From Bermanella sp. (GTDB taxonomy: Bacteria; Pseudomonadota; Gammaproteobacteria; Pseudomonadales; Oceanobacteraceae), in contig NYTP01000019.1 in NCBI GenBank assembly GCA_002683575.1, positions 1 to 32,192 of the forward strand: DNA of 32,192 nt, given 5' to 3'. Below the pieces are notes generated by a model. That model was given only the letters and a program-made list of their open reading frames with translations. It did no database searches and was not told the origin of the DNA. The translations under genes and the position numbers were made by a program. Positions 1-9,936 of the stretch are shown in pieces (position 1 is the stretch's first letter; every line of letters begins with the position of its first letter).

Positions 1-7
1 GCAGATT

Positions 8-52
8 AGCCTAAAGTCGGCGCTTGTCAAAGTGCTTTGGTGGGCTTTTTTT
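8..52 (+). terminator. Possible rho-independent terminator of a gene upstream of the window
   Basis: AGCCTA / TGGGCT imperfect stem followed by a run of seven T (46-52); imperfect pairing with bulges. Confidence 0.35.
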
Positions 53-236
53 ATGTAACAACGTGTTACTGGCACTTATGTCCATTGAATAAAAATATAA
101 TTGGTTCAAGCGTACTAATTTATTTCTGGGTTCGGTTTTTATTTGTCCGAAACTCAGTCGAAAGTTGTGAGTCTAGGCATGAACGTTTGAGGCTAATTAA
201 TAGGCAGGCCGATGAAATACACTGGGTTGGGAGGCT

Positions 237-1268
237 CTACCGATTCTGACCCGGCATGGACTGGCATTGATTTAAATGGCGTTGCCAAGCTTTGACATGG
301 GCTTGCCAGTGTTTCTGAAAGGTTTGCCACGGGCTGTGTTGTGTCACAAACGTGGCTTGAAAGAAGTTCTGCACGGCCGGTTGGGTGGCGGCTAAAGAGC
401 CTAACTGTTTTTCAAATGACTGGCCAAAGCGGTTGAGTTGACTGATCCATGGCTGCGCTTTTTGAGTGAAAAACAGTCGAAATACATTCAGCAGTGCGGT
501 TTTCTCTACTGACTGCTGGCTATACAGGCACAGGCCTTTATGGGCGTTCATCGAAGTTGTCATAGCCGTTAAATAGCGGCTGGCCTGATGGATTTCTTGT
601 AACCATTGCCCAGCTAATGGGCCCTGTTGCAGGCTGTGCAGGGCGGTTTCTAGCTCCTGTTCGTTTAGGTCAATAGTGGGCCAGTTATCTGCTTGCATTT
701 GTTGTTTAAGTTTAAGCCATACACCCAAACCAGGTACCCCAGACGCAGGAAAGTGCTCACCCATGGGCCATAAATGAGCCGCATGGAATAACCCGGCGAA
801 CTCATCATGAAAGAGGGCATTGTCAAAGTACAGGTGTCGATTTTTTTGGTAAAAGCCAATGGCCTCTGTCAGTGCTTCCGTGTTTTCAGTGTTGATGGAT
901 GATGCTGCTAAGCATTGTTTGGCCATAGGAATAAACTGGCTGACATAAATAAGGGTTTGGCTTGGCAGCATGACTTTACCTAAGGGACCATTGCGCTGAG
1001 CCACTAAGGTGTTGACTTCACATTGGTACAGTTTAAGAAATTGCAGCAGGCTGATATTAGGTGGCTGAAGGGTATGTTGGCGCTGATTTTTAGCCGGCAA
1101 CTTTATGACCAGAGCCGTGCCTTTGGAGAGATCAATGTCGCTATCAAATACATTACCGATTCGTGATGCGTAATCTTCCCACATGGCGGTACTGGTGTGA
1201 TCGGAGCAGCCCGTTAAAGGCAGAACAGCCAATAGATTTAACAAAAAGTAAAGCGTGATACGACCCAT
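237..1268 (-). CDS. DUF3080-family predicted lipoprotein
   Basis: ORF track 237..1316; the internal ATG at 1268 gives a clean lipoprotein signal MGRITLYFLLNLLAVLPLTGC. The body (RNGPLGKVMLPSQTLIY) resembles DUF3080 proteins. Confidence 0.7.
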   Translation of the reverse strand: MGRITLYFLLNLLAVLPLTGCSDHTSTAMWEDYASRIGNVFDSDIDLSKGTALVIKLPAKNQRQHTLQPPNISLLQFLKLYQCEVNTLVAQRNGPLGKVMLPSQTLIYVSQFIPMAKQCLAASSINTENTEALTEAIGFYQKNRHLYFDNALFHDEFAGLFHAAHLWPMGEHFPASGVPGLGVWLKLKQQMQADNWPTIDLNEQELETALHSLQQGPLAGQWLQEIHQASRYLTAMTTSMNAHKGLCLYSQQSVEKTALLNVFRLFFTQKAQPWISQLNRFGQSFEKQLGSLAATQPAVQNFFQATFVTQHSPWQTFQKHWQAHVKAWQRHLNQCQSMPGQNR

Positions 1269-1330
1269 TGATGACGTCACCCCATCTGTGCTTTCATAGC
1301 TGACTTTAGCCTCCACAAGGAATAATTACC

Positions 1331-1921
1331 ATGGATAAGACGTTGGAATTCTATTTTGATTTTGTCAGTCCGTATAGTTATCTCGCTATGACACAACTGC
1401 CGGACTTATTAGCGAATCATTCTGTTCAGATTCAATATAAGCCTGTTTTTCTAGGTGCGTTGCATCAAGCACAAGATATGCCTTCCCCAGCGTTTATTCC
1501 CAATAAAGCCAAGTGGATATACCGTGATTGTCACCTGTGGGCTGAGCACTACAAGGTAGCGTTAAGTTGGCCGGGGCAGTTTCCGTTTAACACGATGTTC
1601 TTATTGCGGGCTTGTTTGTATTTAGAGCAAAGCGCACCGGAAAACGTCCCTATGTTTGTGCAAAAAACCTTTAACGCTATTTGGCAAGACGGTTTAAACG
1701 TCAATGATGAACAGGCGGTCGCGCAGCATTTAAGTGAGATCGGGTTGGACCCTGATGATATTTTAACAGGGTGTCAGCTACAAGAAGTGAAGCAGGCGTT
1801 AAAGCAAAGTGTTACGGATGCACATGCGTTAGGGTTGTTTGGATTGCCGGCATTTAAAGTGAATAAGGATATCTTTTTTGGTCAAGACCGTTTGATGTTT
1901 GTTGAGAAGGCACTGTCATAA
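1331..1921 (+). CDS. 2-hydroxychromene-2-carboxylate isomerase / DsbA-family thioredoxin-fold protein
   Basis: N-terminus LEFYFDFVSPYSYLA, then PFNTMFLLRACLYLE and ALGLFGLPAFKVNKDIFFGQDRL, typical of the HCCA isomerase family. Confidence 0.85.
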   Translation: MDKTLEFYFDFVSPYSYLAMTQLPDLLANHSVQIQYKPVFLGALHQAQDMPSPAFIPNKAKWIYRDCHLWAEHYKVALSWPGQFPFNTMFLLRACLYLEQSAPENVPMFVQKTFNAIWQDGLNVNDEQAVAQHLSEIGLDPDDILTGCQLQEVKQALKQSVTDAHALGLFGLPAFKVNKDIFFGQDRLMFVEKALS

Positions 1922-2584
1922 ATGCACGTCAATACCAACTGCTGTCCTGTATGTGATGGGCAGCAATGTCATGGCTTTCACCAAGACCATTCTAAACGTA
2001 GCCAGCGCACGTACTTGCAATGTGAGCAGTGCCAATTGGTGTTTGTGCCCCCTGAGTTTTATCTTTCGTGCGATGAAGAGAAAGCCGAATACGACCAGCA
2101 TAACAATGACATTAATGACGACGGCTATCGACAGTTTTTAAATCGTTTATGGCAACCGCTTCATGCTCGGCTGCAAAAGCAGGATCACGTTTTGGAGTTT
2201 GGCTGCGGTCCTGGGCCCTTGTTAGCAAAAATGATGAAAGACGACGGTATGCAGGTAAGTTTGTATGACCACTTTTATCAACCAGATACATCGGTGTTAA
2301 CCACAAACACCTATGACGCCATTACGTCTACGGAAGTCATTGAACACTTACATCAGCCAAAAGATGTGTTTGAACAGTGGCTTTCATTGCTCAAAAAAGG
2401 CGGGCATTTGGGTTTGATGACAAAACTTGTGACCAGCCGTGAGGCATTTGCCCATTGGCATTATAAAAATGATTTAACCCATGTTTGTTTTTTTAGTGAG
2501 GCTTGTTTTGCTTGGCTGGCCAAGCGTTATGGTTTAACCATGACTCGCTTTGGTGCGGATGTCATTATCTTACAGAAAACGTGA
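1922..2584 (+). CDS. Class I SAM-dependent methyltransferase with N-terminal Cys-rich (zinc-ribbon-like) segment
   Basis: CPVC...CEQC motif; VLEFGCGPGPLLAKM SAM motif; STEVIEHLHQP. Starts immediately after the upstream stop. Confidence 0.8.
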   Translation: MHVNTNCCPVCDGQQCHGFHQDHSKRSQRTYLQCEQCQLVFVPPEFYLSCDEEKAEYDQHNNDINDDGYRQFLNRLWQPLHARLQKQDHVLEFGCGPGPLLAKMMKDDGMQVSLYDHFYQPDTSVLTTNTYDAITSTEVIEHLHQPKDVFEQWLSLLKKGGHLGLMTKLVTSREAFAHWHYKNDLTHVCFFSEACFAWLAKRYGLTMTRFGADVIILQKT

Positions 2585-2585
2585 A

Positions 2586-2951
2586 TTAATCTACGGGTAA
2601 TTCTTTCGCTTGGGCCGCGGATGCCAGCAAGGTGTCCATGGCATGTGGAATGCCAGCCAGCTCTTGGCTGATGTCATGATTGCCGTCTTTGATTTTGTGA
2701 TCGATGGCACTGCAAAGGGCAAACAGCTCATCAGCGGCCAGGTTACCAGATACCCCTTTTAGTGCATGATTGATATCGTGAACAGCGTCCCAGTCTTCTT
2801 GTTTAGCTGCTTCAATGATGCGGTTACCATCCTCAGCATGGCTACCTTCAAACATCCCCAATAACCGAACATAAAGCGCTTTTTTACCACCTAACTGAGA
2901 CAGTGCTTGCTTAATGTTTAACCCTGGTAGGGTTTCAGGCCAGTCTGACAC
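2586..2951 (-). CDS. HPt (histidine phosphotransfer) domain protein
   Basis: HALKGVSGNLAADELFALCSAID is a canonical HPt helix with the phospho-accepting His. GTG at 2951 is preceded by AAGGA; the ORF track start at 3008 is a TTG without an obvious RBS. Confidence 0.8.
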   Translation of the reverse strand: MSDWPETLPGLNIKQALSQLGGKKALYVRLLGMFEGSHAEDGNRIIEAAKQEDWDAVHDINHALKGVSGNLAADELFALCSAIDHKIKDGNHDISQELAGIPHAMDTLLASAAQAKELPVD

Positions 2952-3115
2952 GAAATTTTCCTTTTGCTGTTTATACGGTAAGTGTGGTTCAGCATATTTG
3001 AATGTCAAACTCTGGTGTCTCTAAATGAGGATTGGGCGGCTTTTGGGTTGCGAGCTGGTGTTTTGTAAGTAACTGTTTTTAAATAGGGCTTTTCTTTGTC
3101 TGGGCGCCTTTTTTA

Positions 3116-6100
3116 ATGCTGTATTTGTATCAATCTAACAAGGTCGAACGCTTGCTGGCGCAACTGGTGGCGTTATTGTTAGAACAAGACGTGTCGCCCT
3201 TGGAACACGAAACCATTGTGGTGGAAAACCCAGGTTTAGCGCACTGGTTAAAAATGCAGCTGGCAAGCAGTTTAGGTATCGCCGCGAATCTTGAATTCCC
3301 CATGCCATCGCGTTTCTTTTGGCAAATTCAACGACAGCTGATGCCAGGCTTAGCGCAAGACAGTGTTTTTAATAAGGACAGCCTTACTTGGTTGATCGTT
3401 GAATGTTTGCAAGACGATGCCCTCATGGAGCAAACCGAGTTTAAATTGTTGCAAGCCTACTTGTTGCCCAATGAATCGGATACAGCGTCAGAGCAAGCAC
3501 TTAAAACCTATCGCCTTGCCAGTACTATTGCGGACTTATACGATCAATATTTGGTATACCGCCCGGACTGGATTGAAAGCTGGCAAGCACAGACCTTTGA
3601 AATTGACGGTGAGGTGCTTACGGATCAAAAGTGGCAAGGTATTTTGTGGCAATACTTAATCGAAAAAGTCACACACAAGGGCCTGCCGGATCGTCATCGT
3701 GCGAACATGGTCAGCGATTTTATTTCTACGCTCACACAGGCGGATGCTTCGCAATTGCCTAAGCGTGTCATTTTTTTTGGTTTTACTACCTTACCCAAGC
3801 ATCAAATTGATGCATTGCAATTGTTGTCACAAAATATGGACGTGCATTTGTTAACACCTAACCCATGCCAATATTATTGGGGAGATGTGGTCAGTGAAAC
3901 GGTGCAAGCGCGTTTACGTGCGCGCAAGGTTCCTTTACCGCTGGTGGATGCGGGTAATGATTTATTGGCCTCTCTTGGTCAGCTTGGGCAAGACTTTCAA
4001 CGTTTGTTATTAGATGTGCCGGATATTCAAGAGCAGTCTTTGTTTTTAGCTAATGGCGCAGGCAATCAATTACAACGTATTCAAGATCACATTCTCAATT
4101 TGCAGCAACCTCAAGCTTCACTGGTAGAAGACGGTTTGGATGACAGTATCCAAATTGTTGGCTGTCATAGCCCTATGCGCGAAGTAGAAGTGTTGCATGA
4201 TCATTTATTAAGTGTTTTGGAAAGCGGTGATGTGGCACCTCAAGATGTGGTGGTGATGATCCCAGATGTGGCCAGTTACGCACCGTTCATTGATGCGGTG
4301 TTTAATAGCCAAGATTCACACATGCGTATTCCGTATTCTATTTCAGATCGACCGCTTCAAGCGGAGCACCCCATTTTAAATGGTTTTATTTTGTTATTGA
4401 GTTTGCCGCAGTCGCGCTTACGCTTTAGTGAGGTGATTACCTTGCTTGAAATTCCTGCGATTTATCACGCGTATGGGTTAGCTGAAAATCATATACCAAC
4501 GATTAAACAGTGGCTGATACAAGCGGGTGTTCGTTGGGGCTTTGATGGTGAAAGTCGAGGTGAGCTAGGCTTGCCCCAGTGGCAACAAAATACTTGGCTG
4601 TATGGCTTTAAACGTTTATTGATGGGTTATGCCGTGCAGTCCAGTGAGCCAGTACAAGGTATTGTGCCCGTTGAAAATGTAGAAGGATTAGAAGCGGCTT
4701 TACTTGGCCCGCTCATGGCGTTTGTGCATGACTTGCATGAGTTTTCTTTACAAGCGAAAACCGCCAGATCGGCCATGGATTGGGGGCCGTTTATTCAGCA
4801 ATGGATGCAAACGTTTTTTCAGCCAAGTACAGATGAGTTGAGTATCTTAGAACACGTGAACGTGGCCCTTGAAAACTGGATTCAAGGCATTCAGGCGGTG
4901 GGTTTTGATCAAACCATCGAACACAGTGTATTTGCAGATGGTTTAAGAGCGCGCTTACAGCAAGCCAATGGTTCGCAGCATTTTATGGTCGGTAAAGTGA
5001 ACTTTTGTACCCTGCTACCCATGCGCAGCATTCCATTTAAAGTAGTCGCGGTACTGGGATTGAATGACAGTGAGTATCCTCGCAGTGTGATCCCTAACAG
5101 TTTGGATTTAATGCGCTTTAAACATCGTTTAGGAGATCGTAGTCGAAGAAACGAAGACCGCTACTTATTTCTAGAGGCCATTTTATCTGCGCGCCAATCC
5201 CTTTGGTTAAGTTATAAAAGTAAAAACCAAAGTAATGATGAAGCCATGACGCCATCAGTGGTGTTAGCGGAATTACTGGATTATTTAATACAAGACAAAA
5301 ACCAGGGCGATATTATTCATCAGCACCCTTTGCAGCCTTTTAATCCGGTTTATTATCAAAGTGACTCCTCGTTGTACAGTTATAACCAAGACTGGCTAGG
5401 GGCGATTAAGCCAAACAACGTAGAAGCGGCTTTACCTGATGCCATAACAGCGGTGCCGCAAGAGCTTGAACAGGATGTGACGCTTGAACAGTTAGTGCAG
5501 TTTTTTCAACAACCGGCTCGTTTTTATTTGAATCAGCAGCTTGATATTAGCTTGTATCAATATACTGATGAGGTTGAAGATCATGAGCCGTTTTCGTTAG
5601 ACGGATTGACCCAATTTAAAATTAAGCAACATATGCTGCAAGACAGTATGCATGGATTGAATGCTGGCAAGTCAGCCAGTGAAGGCATGTTGGCGTTTGG
5701 CGACATTGGCTTGCAGCATTGGGATGGATTAGAGCAACAACTTCAGCCCATGTTGAATGCTTATGAGGCGTATAAATCGTTCGCCGCATTAGCTCCCATT
5801 GAAATTAATTTCGCACTTGCGGATAAAACCAATCGGTTTCTAGGTTGGCAATACAATGTATATCAGCAGTATCATTTGTTATTGGTACCTAGCAAATTAA
5901 AAGCCAAACATATTATTCAATTAATGTTAGAGCAGGCCAGTTTGTCCGCTATGGGGTATCAAAAACACAGCCGCTTGATTTGCCAAGATCAGATGGTCAG
6001 TTTGAAACCCATGCCGAGTGATGCAGCAAAAACCTATTTGAACACCCTTGTGACAGTATTCACACAAGCTCAAACCACGCCGGTTGCATTATTACCTGAA

Positions 6101-6340
6101 ACCGCTTGGCAATTGACCTTACCTCTTAAGAAAGGGTCGCGTAAATCTCAAATGGATCATGCGTGGTCGGTTTTTGAAGGCACGTCTGGTTTATATGCAC
6201 GTCCCGGTGAGCGAGACGATTTACACGTCAGGCGCTGCTTTGGTGAGCTCAGTGAGATTCCCCAGGATACGCTGGAGCATGCCAAAACGCTTTTTGCGAT
6301 TTGGATGGATCAAGATTTGTTTGAGGTAGAAGCCCTATGA
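3116..6340 (+). CDS. recC: Exodeoxyribonuclease V subunit gamma (RecC)
   Basis: 1074 aa; MLYLYQSNKVERLLAQLV N-terminus, NPGLAHWLKMQLA, LGLNDSEYPRS; sits directly upstream of recB and recD. Confidence 0.95.
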   Translation: MLYLYQSNKVERLLAQLVALLLEQDVSPLEHETIVVENPGLAHWLKMQLASSLGIAANLEFPMPSRFFWQIQRQLMPGLAQDSVFNKDSLTWLIVECLQDDALMEQTEFKLLQAYLLPNESDTASEQALKTYRLASTIADLYDQYLVYRPDWIESWQAQTFEIDGEVLTDQKWQGILWQYLIEKVTHKGLPDRHRANMVSDFISTLTQADASQLPKRVIFFGFTTLPKHQIDALQLLSQNMDVHLLTPNPCQYYWGDVVSETVQARLRARKVPLPLVDAGNDLLASLGQLGQDFQRLLLDVPDIQEQSLFLANGAGNQLQRIQDHILNLQQPQASLVEDGLDDSIQIVGCHSPMREVEVLHDHLLSVLESGDVAPQDVVVMIPDVASYAPFIDAVFNSQDSHMRIPYSISDRPLQAEHPILNGFILLLSLPQSRLRFSEVITLLEIPAIYHAYGLAENHIPTIKQWLIQAGVRWGFDGESRGELGLPQWQQNTWLYGFKRLLMGYAVQSSEPVQGIVPVENVEGLEAALLGPLMAFVHDLHEFSLQAKTARSAMDWGPFIQQWMQTFFQPSTDELSILEHVNVALENWIQGIQAVGFDQTIEHSVFADGLRARLQQANGSQHFMVGKVNFCTLLPMRSIPFKVVAVLGLNDSEYPRSVIPNSLDLMRFKHRLGDRSRRNEDRYLFLEAILSARQSLWLSYKSKNQSNDEAMTPSVVLAELLDYLIQDKNQGDIIHQHPLQPFNPVYYQSDSSLYSYNQDWLGAIKPNNVEAALPDAITAVPQELEQDVTLEQLVQFFQQPARFYLNQQLDISLYQYTDEVEDHEPFSLDGLTQFKIKQHMLQDSMHGLNAGKSASEGMLAFGDIGLQHWDGLEQQLQPMLNAYEAYKSFAALAPIEINFALADKTNRFLGWQYNVYQQYHLLLVPSKLKAKHIIQLMLEQASLSAMGYQKHSRLICQDQMVSLKPMPSDAAKTYLNTLVTVFTQAQTTPVALLPETAWQLTLPLKKGSRKSQMDHAWSVFEGTSGLYARPGERDDLHVRRCFGELSEIPQDTLEHAKTLFAIWMDQDLFEVEAL

Positions 6341-9300
6341 ACCAAACTGGCTCAAACAACATGCATGTATTGAACGCCGCCAGTATTCCACTAAATGGTG
6401 TTTCATTAATTGAGGCGAGTGCTGGTACGGGTAAAACCTATACCATTACCAGTTTGTATCTACGACTGGTGCTGGGCCATGGTTGCCCATCATTAAGTCC
6501 AGAAAATATCCTGGTGGTGACGTTTACACGAGCGGCCACTGAAGAGTTACGCAGTCGAATTCGTGCCCGTTTGCGTCAAGCGTATTTAGCTTTGCAAGGC
6601 CAAGCAGACGACCCGCTTATTCAGACTATTCAATCTGAGATAGACGATGTTCCTCATGCATTGCAGCAGTTAAAAGATGCTCAGCAGCTGATGGATTTGG
6701 CGGCCATTTATACCATTCACGGGTTTGCTCAACGCTTGTTAAGACAAAATGCAGTGGAAAGCGGTATTAACAATGAATTCGAACTAATTCTGGATGAAAC
6801 GGAATTACTTGAGCAAGCCATTCGTGATGTTTGGCGGGCTCATGTGTATCCGCTTGCAGGCATGAAATTGCAATTGGTTTTGAGTGAATGGAAAACCCCA
6901 ACAGACTTGCTAAAAAGTTTACGTCCACTTCTATATAAACACGCTCACTTTCATTTAGGTGATGCCGGTAGCCATACTCACATTGATGAAGCGTTTGATC
7001 AATTAAGCCAATCACAAAAGAGTTTTTTTCAGCGCTGGCATGAGCAGGGTGAGGACTTCATTGCACAGATTAAACAGCATCCTTTATTAAATGGTACTTA
7101 TGCAAAAGGTATCGACAAACGTGCTGATGTCATTGCCCGTTATTTACATAACCCAGGGACGGTAAAAACTAAAGATATACTGGATGCCTTAGGCAAGCTC
7201 ACAAAACAAGGCTTAACTAAGTCCGTTAAAAAAGGCGGTGAAGCGGTTAGTCATGGTTTAAGTGATGAATGCGAACGCTTGCTAAATATTATTGAGGCAT
7301 TTGACGGCGCAAAAACAAGAGCGGTACGTCAGTTACGTGTGGACTTTTTAGCGGCACTGAAAAGCCGCTTAACGTATTTGAAACAGCAGCAACAAGTTCT
7401 CTCAACCGATGATCTATTAAGCCATGTTAATGGGGCATTTAACGGGCATAACCGAGACGTATTATTACAACATGTGCGAAGCCAGTATCCGGTTGCCATG
7501 GTGGATGAGTTTCAAGATACCGATGCAGAGCAGTATCAAGTGTTTTATTCCTTATATGGTGATGACAACATTAAACAAGACCATGGCTTGTTTATGATCG
7601 GTGACCCTAAACAGGCTATTTATAAATTTCGCGGCGCGGATATTTTTACCTATATTCAAGCCAAGCAGCAGGTGGACGCTCAATATACGCTCGACACCAA
7701 TTACCGCTCTACTACACAGATGGTGACGGCGGTGAACCATATCTTTAGCCAGCATTCTCATCCATTTATTTACGATGAGAGCATTCCATTTTTACCCGTC
7801 AATGCCAGTGGTCGTGCAAAACCATTGAGCATCAATGGTTTGTTCCAGCCTGCATTGAGTTGGCTCGTTGCAAATAAAGACCAAGCAGAAAATAAAACGG
7901 GTTTAATACAAGCATGTTCTGAGAGCTGCGCTGAACAAATAAGCCTGTTATTAAATGGCGCGCAACAAGAGGGTGTTTTAATTGGTGAGGATATTTTAAC
8001 AGCCAGTGATATGGCGGTGCTGGTGCGTAATCGCCATCAAGCGGCGGCCATCAAACACAGTTTGTCAGCGCGGGGCATAAGTTGCGTATATGTGGGGCAA
8101 GAGAGCGTCTTTGACTCAGAAGAAGCGTTGGCTTTATTGGCCTTGCTGCAAGGTGTGCACAGTTTAAGTGAGCGCCAGTATCGAAATGCCATTGCCTACC
8201 CAACATGGGGTTTATCGTTAGCAGACTTCAAACGCTTCAATCAGGATGAAACGGCTTGGGAGGCACAACTTGAACAATTATATAATTGTCATGAAACCTG
8301 GATGAAACAAGGCGTTATGGCCATGGTCATGCAATGGTTGCATGCCCGTGACTTGCCCAACACCTGGCTTGCTTTAGCGGATGGGGAACGTCGATTAACA
8401 AATATGATGCACCTTGCAGAGCTTCTTCAACATAGCTCCACTGAAGTACAAGGTATGCAAGGTTTATTAACCTGGTTTACTCAACAAGTCATGCAAGACA
8501 AAGACAGTGCTGAGCAAAAACAATTACGCTTAGAAAGTGATGCGAACCTGGTGCAAATTATCACCATTCATAAATCAAAAGGGTTAGAGTACCCAGTGGT
8601 GTTTTTACCGTTTAATTGGGACGGTAAAGAGTCCAGTGATGAATTGTTTTATGATGATCAAGCCAATCAACTTGTTTGTGATCTGGCCGATGATTTTCGC
8701 CCTCAAAGAATTCAAGAAGGTTTGGCTGAAGAAGTGCGCTTGTTGTATGTTGGCTTAACCCGTGCTGCCAGTAAATGTTATGTAAGTATGCCAGAAGTCA
8801 CCGGCAATAAGCGTCTTGATAATGTGGTAGACGTCAGTGCCTTACAGCATGTGCTATTTGCCTGTGCTCCAGAAAACCGTCAAGCGGCGCTTACCGAGTT
8901 GTCCAAAAATTATGAAGAGAGTTTTGACGTTCAAGGGTTATTGGACACTCAAACACCGTTTAAACCCACAGAGCAAATGTCTGAGTTATCGGCACGGCCA
9001 TTTACTGGGCGCATAAAACGTGACTGGCAACTGTCGAGCTTTTCAAGCCTTGTGCGTCATCTTCATGCGCCGATTAGTGCACGTTTTGATCTCGATGATG
9101 ATCAAGATGAAAAGCGCTCTTTAAGCCAAGAGCAGGAAGCGCAATTAGCCGGTCAATTTCGTTTTCCCCGCGGCGCCCATGCGGGTAACTTCCTACATAC
9201 CTTGCTTGAAGAAATTGACTTCACTCAATTGCCAGATGAGATTGATGAGTTGATTGAGTCTTTGCTTACTCGATTCGGTATCGATTTACATTATGCCGAT

Positions 9301-9936
9301 CTTGTGAAACCTTGGCTTAATACCATGTTGCACTCACCGTTAGATCGACATAGCAAAACAGATCAATTGAGTTTGTCGCAACTGACAAGCCAGATGAAAA
9401 AAGTCGAAATGGAATTTTATTTTCCGGTAGAAAAACTCAACGCCGATGACTTTAATCAATTGTTGAAGTCGTATCCATGTTTACAAGTGCCAGCGAATGA
9501 TCTGGATTTTTATCAGCTAAAAGGCATGCTCAAAGGCTTTATCGATTTAACCTTTGAATGGCAAGGTCAGTTTTACATTTTGGATTATAAGTCCAATCAC
9601 CTTGGAAATGAATTTTCTGAATACGATCAAATGGCTATGGAACGGGCCATGGCGGAACATCGTTATGATGTACAAATGGTTATTTATACCTTGGCACTGC
9701 ATCGCTTGTTATCGTTACGCTTAAATGATTACGATTATGATACGCACATTGGTGGTGGATATTATTTGTTTTTGCGCGGTTTGCAGTTGGCCAGTGGTGA
9801 TAGTGGTCAGTTCTTTTGTAAACCGGAGAAATCACTTATTTTAGGCTTAGACCGTTTAATTAAAGGTGAGGCATTAAAGGATATTTTAGCGCCAGAACCC
9901 CTGACCAGCGCGCCTATTCAAGGGGATCTATTATGA
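6337..9936 (+). CDS. recB: Exodeoxyribonuclease V subunit beta (RecB helicase-nuclease)
   Basis: 1199 aa; Walker A EASAGTGKTYTI, VDEFQDTD, ITIHKSKGLEYPVVFLP, C-terminal nuclease motif FYILDYKSNHLG. ATGA overlap with recC. Confidence 0.97.
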   Translation: MNQTGSNNMHVLNAASIPLNGVSLIEASAGTGKTYTITSLYLRLVLGHGCPSLSPENILVVTFTRAATEELRSRIRARLRQAYLALQGQADDPLIQTIQSEIDDVPHALQQLKDAQQLMDLAAIYTIHGFAQRLLRQNAVESGINNEFELILDETELLEQAIRDVWRAHVYPLAGMKLQLVLSEWKTPTDLLKSLRPLLYKHAHFHLGDAGSHTHIDEAFDQLSQSQKSFFQRWHEQGEDFIAQIKQHPLLNGTYAKGIDKRADVIARYLHNPGTVKTKDILDALGKLTKQGLTKSVKKGGEAVSHGLSDECERLLNIIEAFDGAKTRAVRQLRVDFLAALKSRLTYLKQQQQVLSTDDLLSHVNGAFNGHNRDVLLQHVRSQYPVAMVDEFQDTDAEQYQVFYSLYGDDNIKQDHGLFMIGDPKQAIYKFRGADIFTYIQAKQQVDAQYTLDTNYRSTTQMVTAVNHIFSQHSHPFIYDESIPFLPVNASGRAKPLSINGLFQPALSWLVANKDQAENKTGLIQACSESCAEQISLLLNGAQQEGVLIGEDILTASDMAVLVRNRHQAAAIKHSLSARGISCVYVGQESVFDSEEALALLALLQGVHSLSERQYRNAIAYPTWGLSLADFKRFNQDETAWEAQLEQLYNCHETWMKQGVMAMVMQWLHARDLPNTWLALADGERRLTNMMHLAELLQHSSTEVQGMQGLLTWFTQQVMQDKDSAEQKQLRLESDANLVQIITIHKSKGLEYPVVFLPFNWDGKESSDELFYDDQANQLVCDLADDFRPQRIQEGLAEEVRLLYVGLTRAASKCYVSMPEVTGNKRLDNVVDVSALQHVLFACAPENRQAALTELSKNYEESFDVQGLLDTQTPFKPTEQMSELSARPFTGRIKRDWQLSSFSSLVRHLHAPISARFDLDDDQDEKRSLSQEQEAQLAGQFRFPRGAHAGNFLHTLLEEIDFTQLPDEIDELIESLLTRFGIDLHYADLVKPWLNTMLHSPLDRHSKTDQLSLSQLTSQMKKVEMEFYFPVEKLNADDFNQLLKSYPCLQVPANDLDFYQLKGMLKGFIDLTFEWQGQFYILDYKSNHLGNEFSEYDQMAMERAMAEHRYDVQMVIYTLALHRLLSLRLNDYDYDTHIGGGYYLFLRGLQLASGDSGQFFCKPEKSLILGLDRLIKGEALKDILAPEPLTSAPIQGDLL

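Noticed and set aside
37-249. 70-aa ORF at the window start
   Set aside because: No recognisable family or RBS, and it overlaps the 3' end of the DUF3080 gene.
3399-3659. Alternative-frame ORF inside recC (86 aa); similar ones in recB, recD, tatD, tcdA and rnb
   Set aside because: Entirely inside a well-supported gene, with no family signature or own RBS; typical six-frame noise.
3940-3947. E. coli-type Chi sequence GCTGGTGG inside recC
   Set aside because: One 8-mer in a 32-kb window is about what chance predicts, and the Chi sequence of this organism is unknown.
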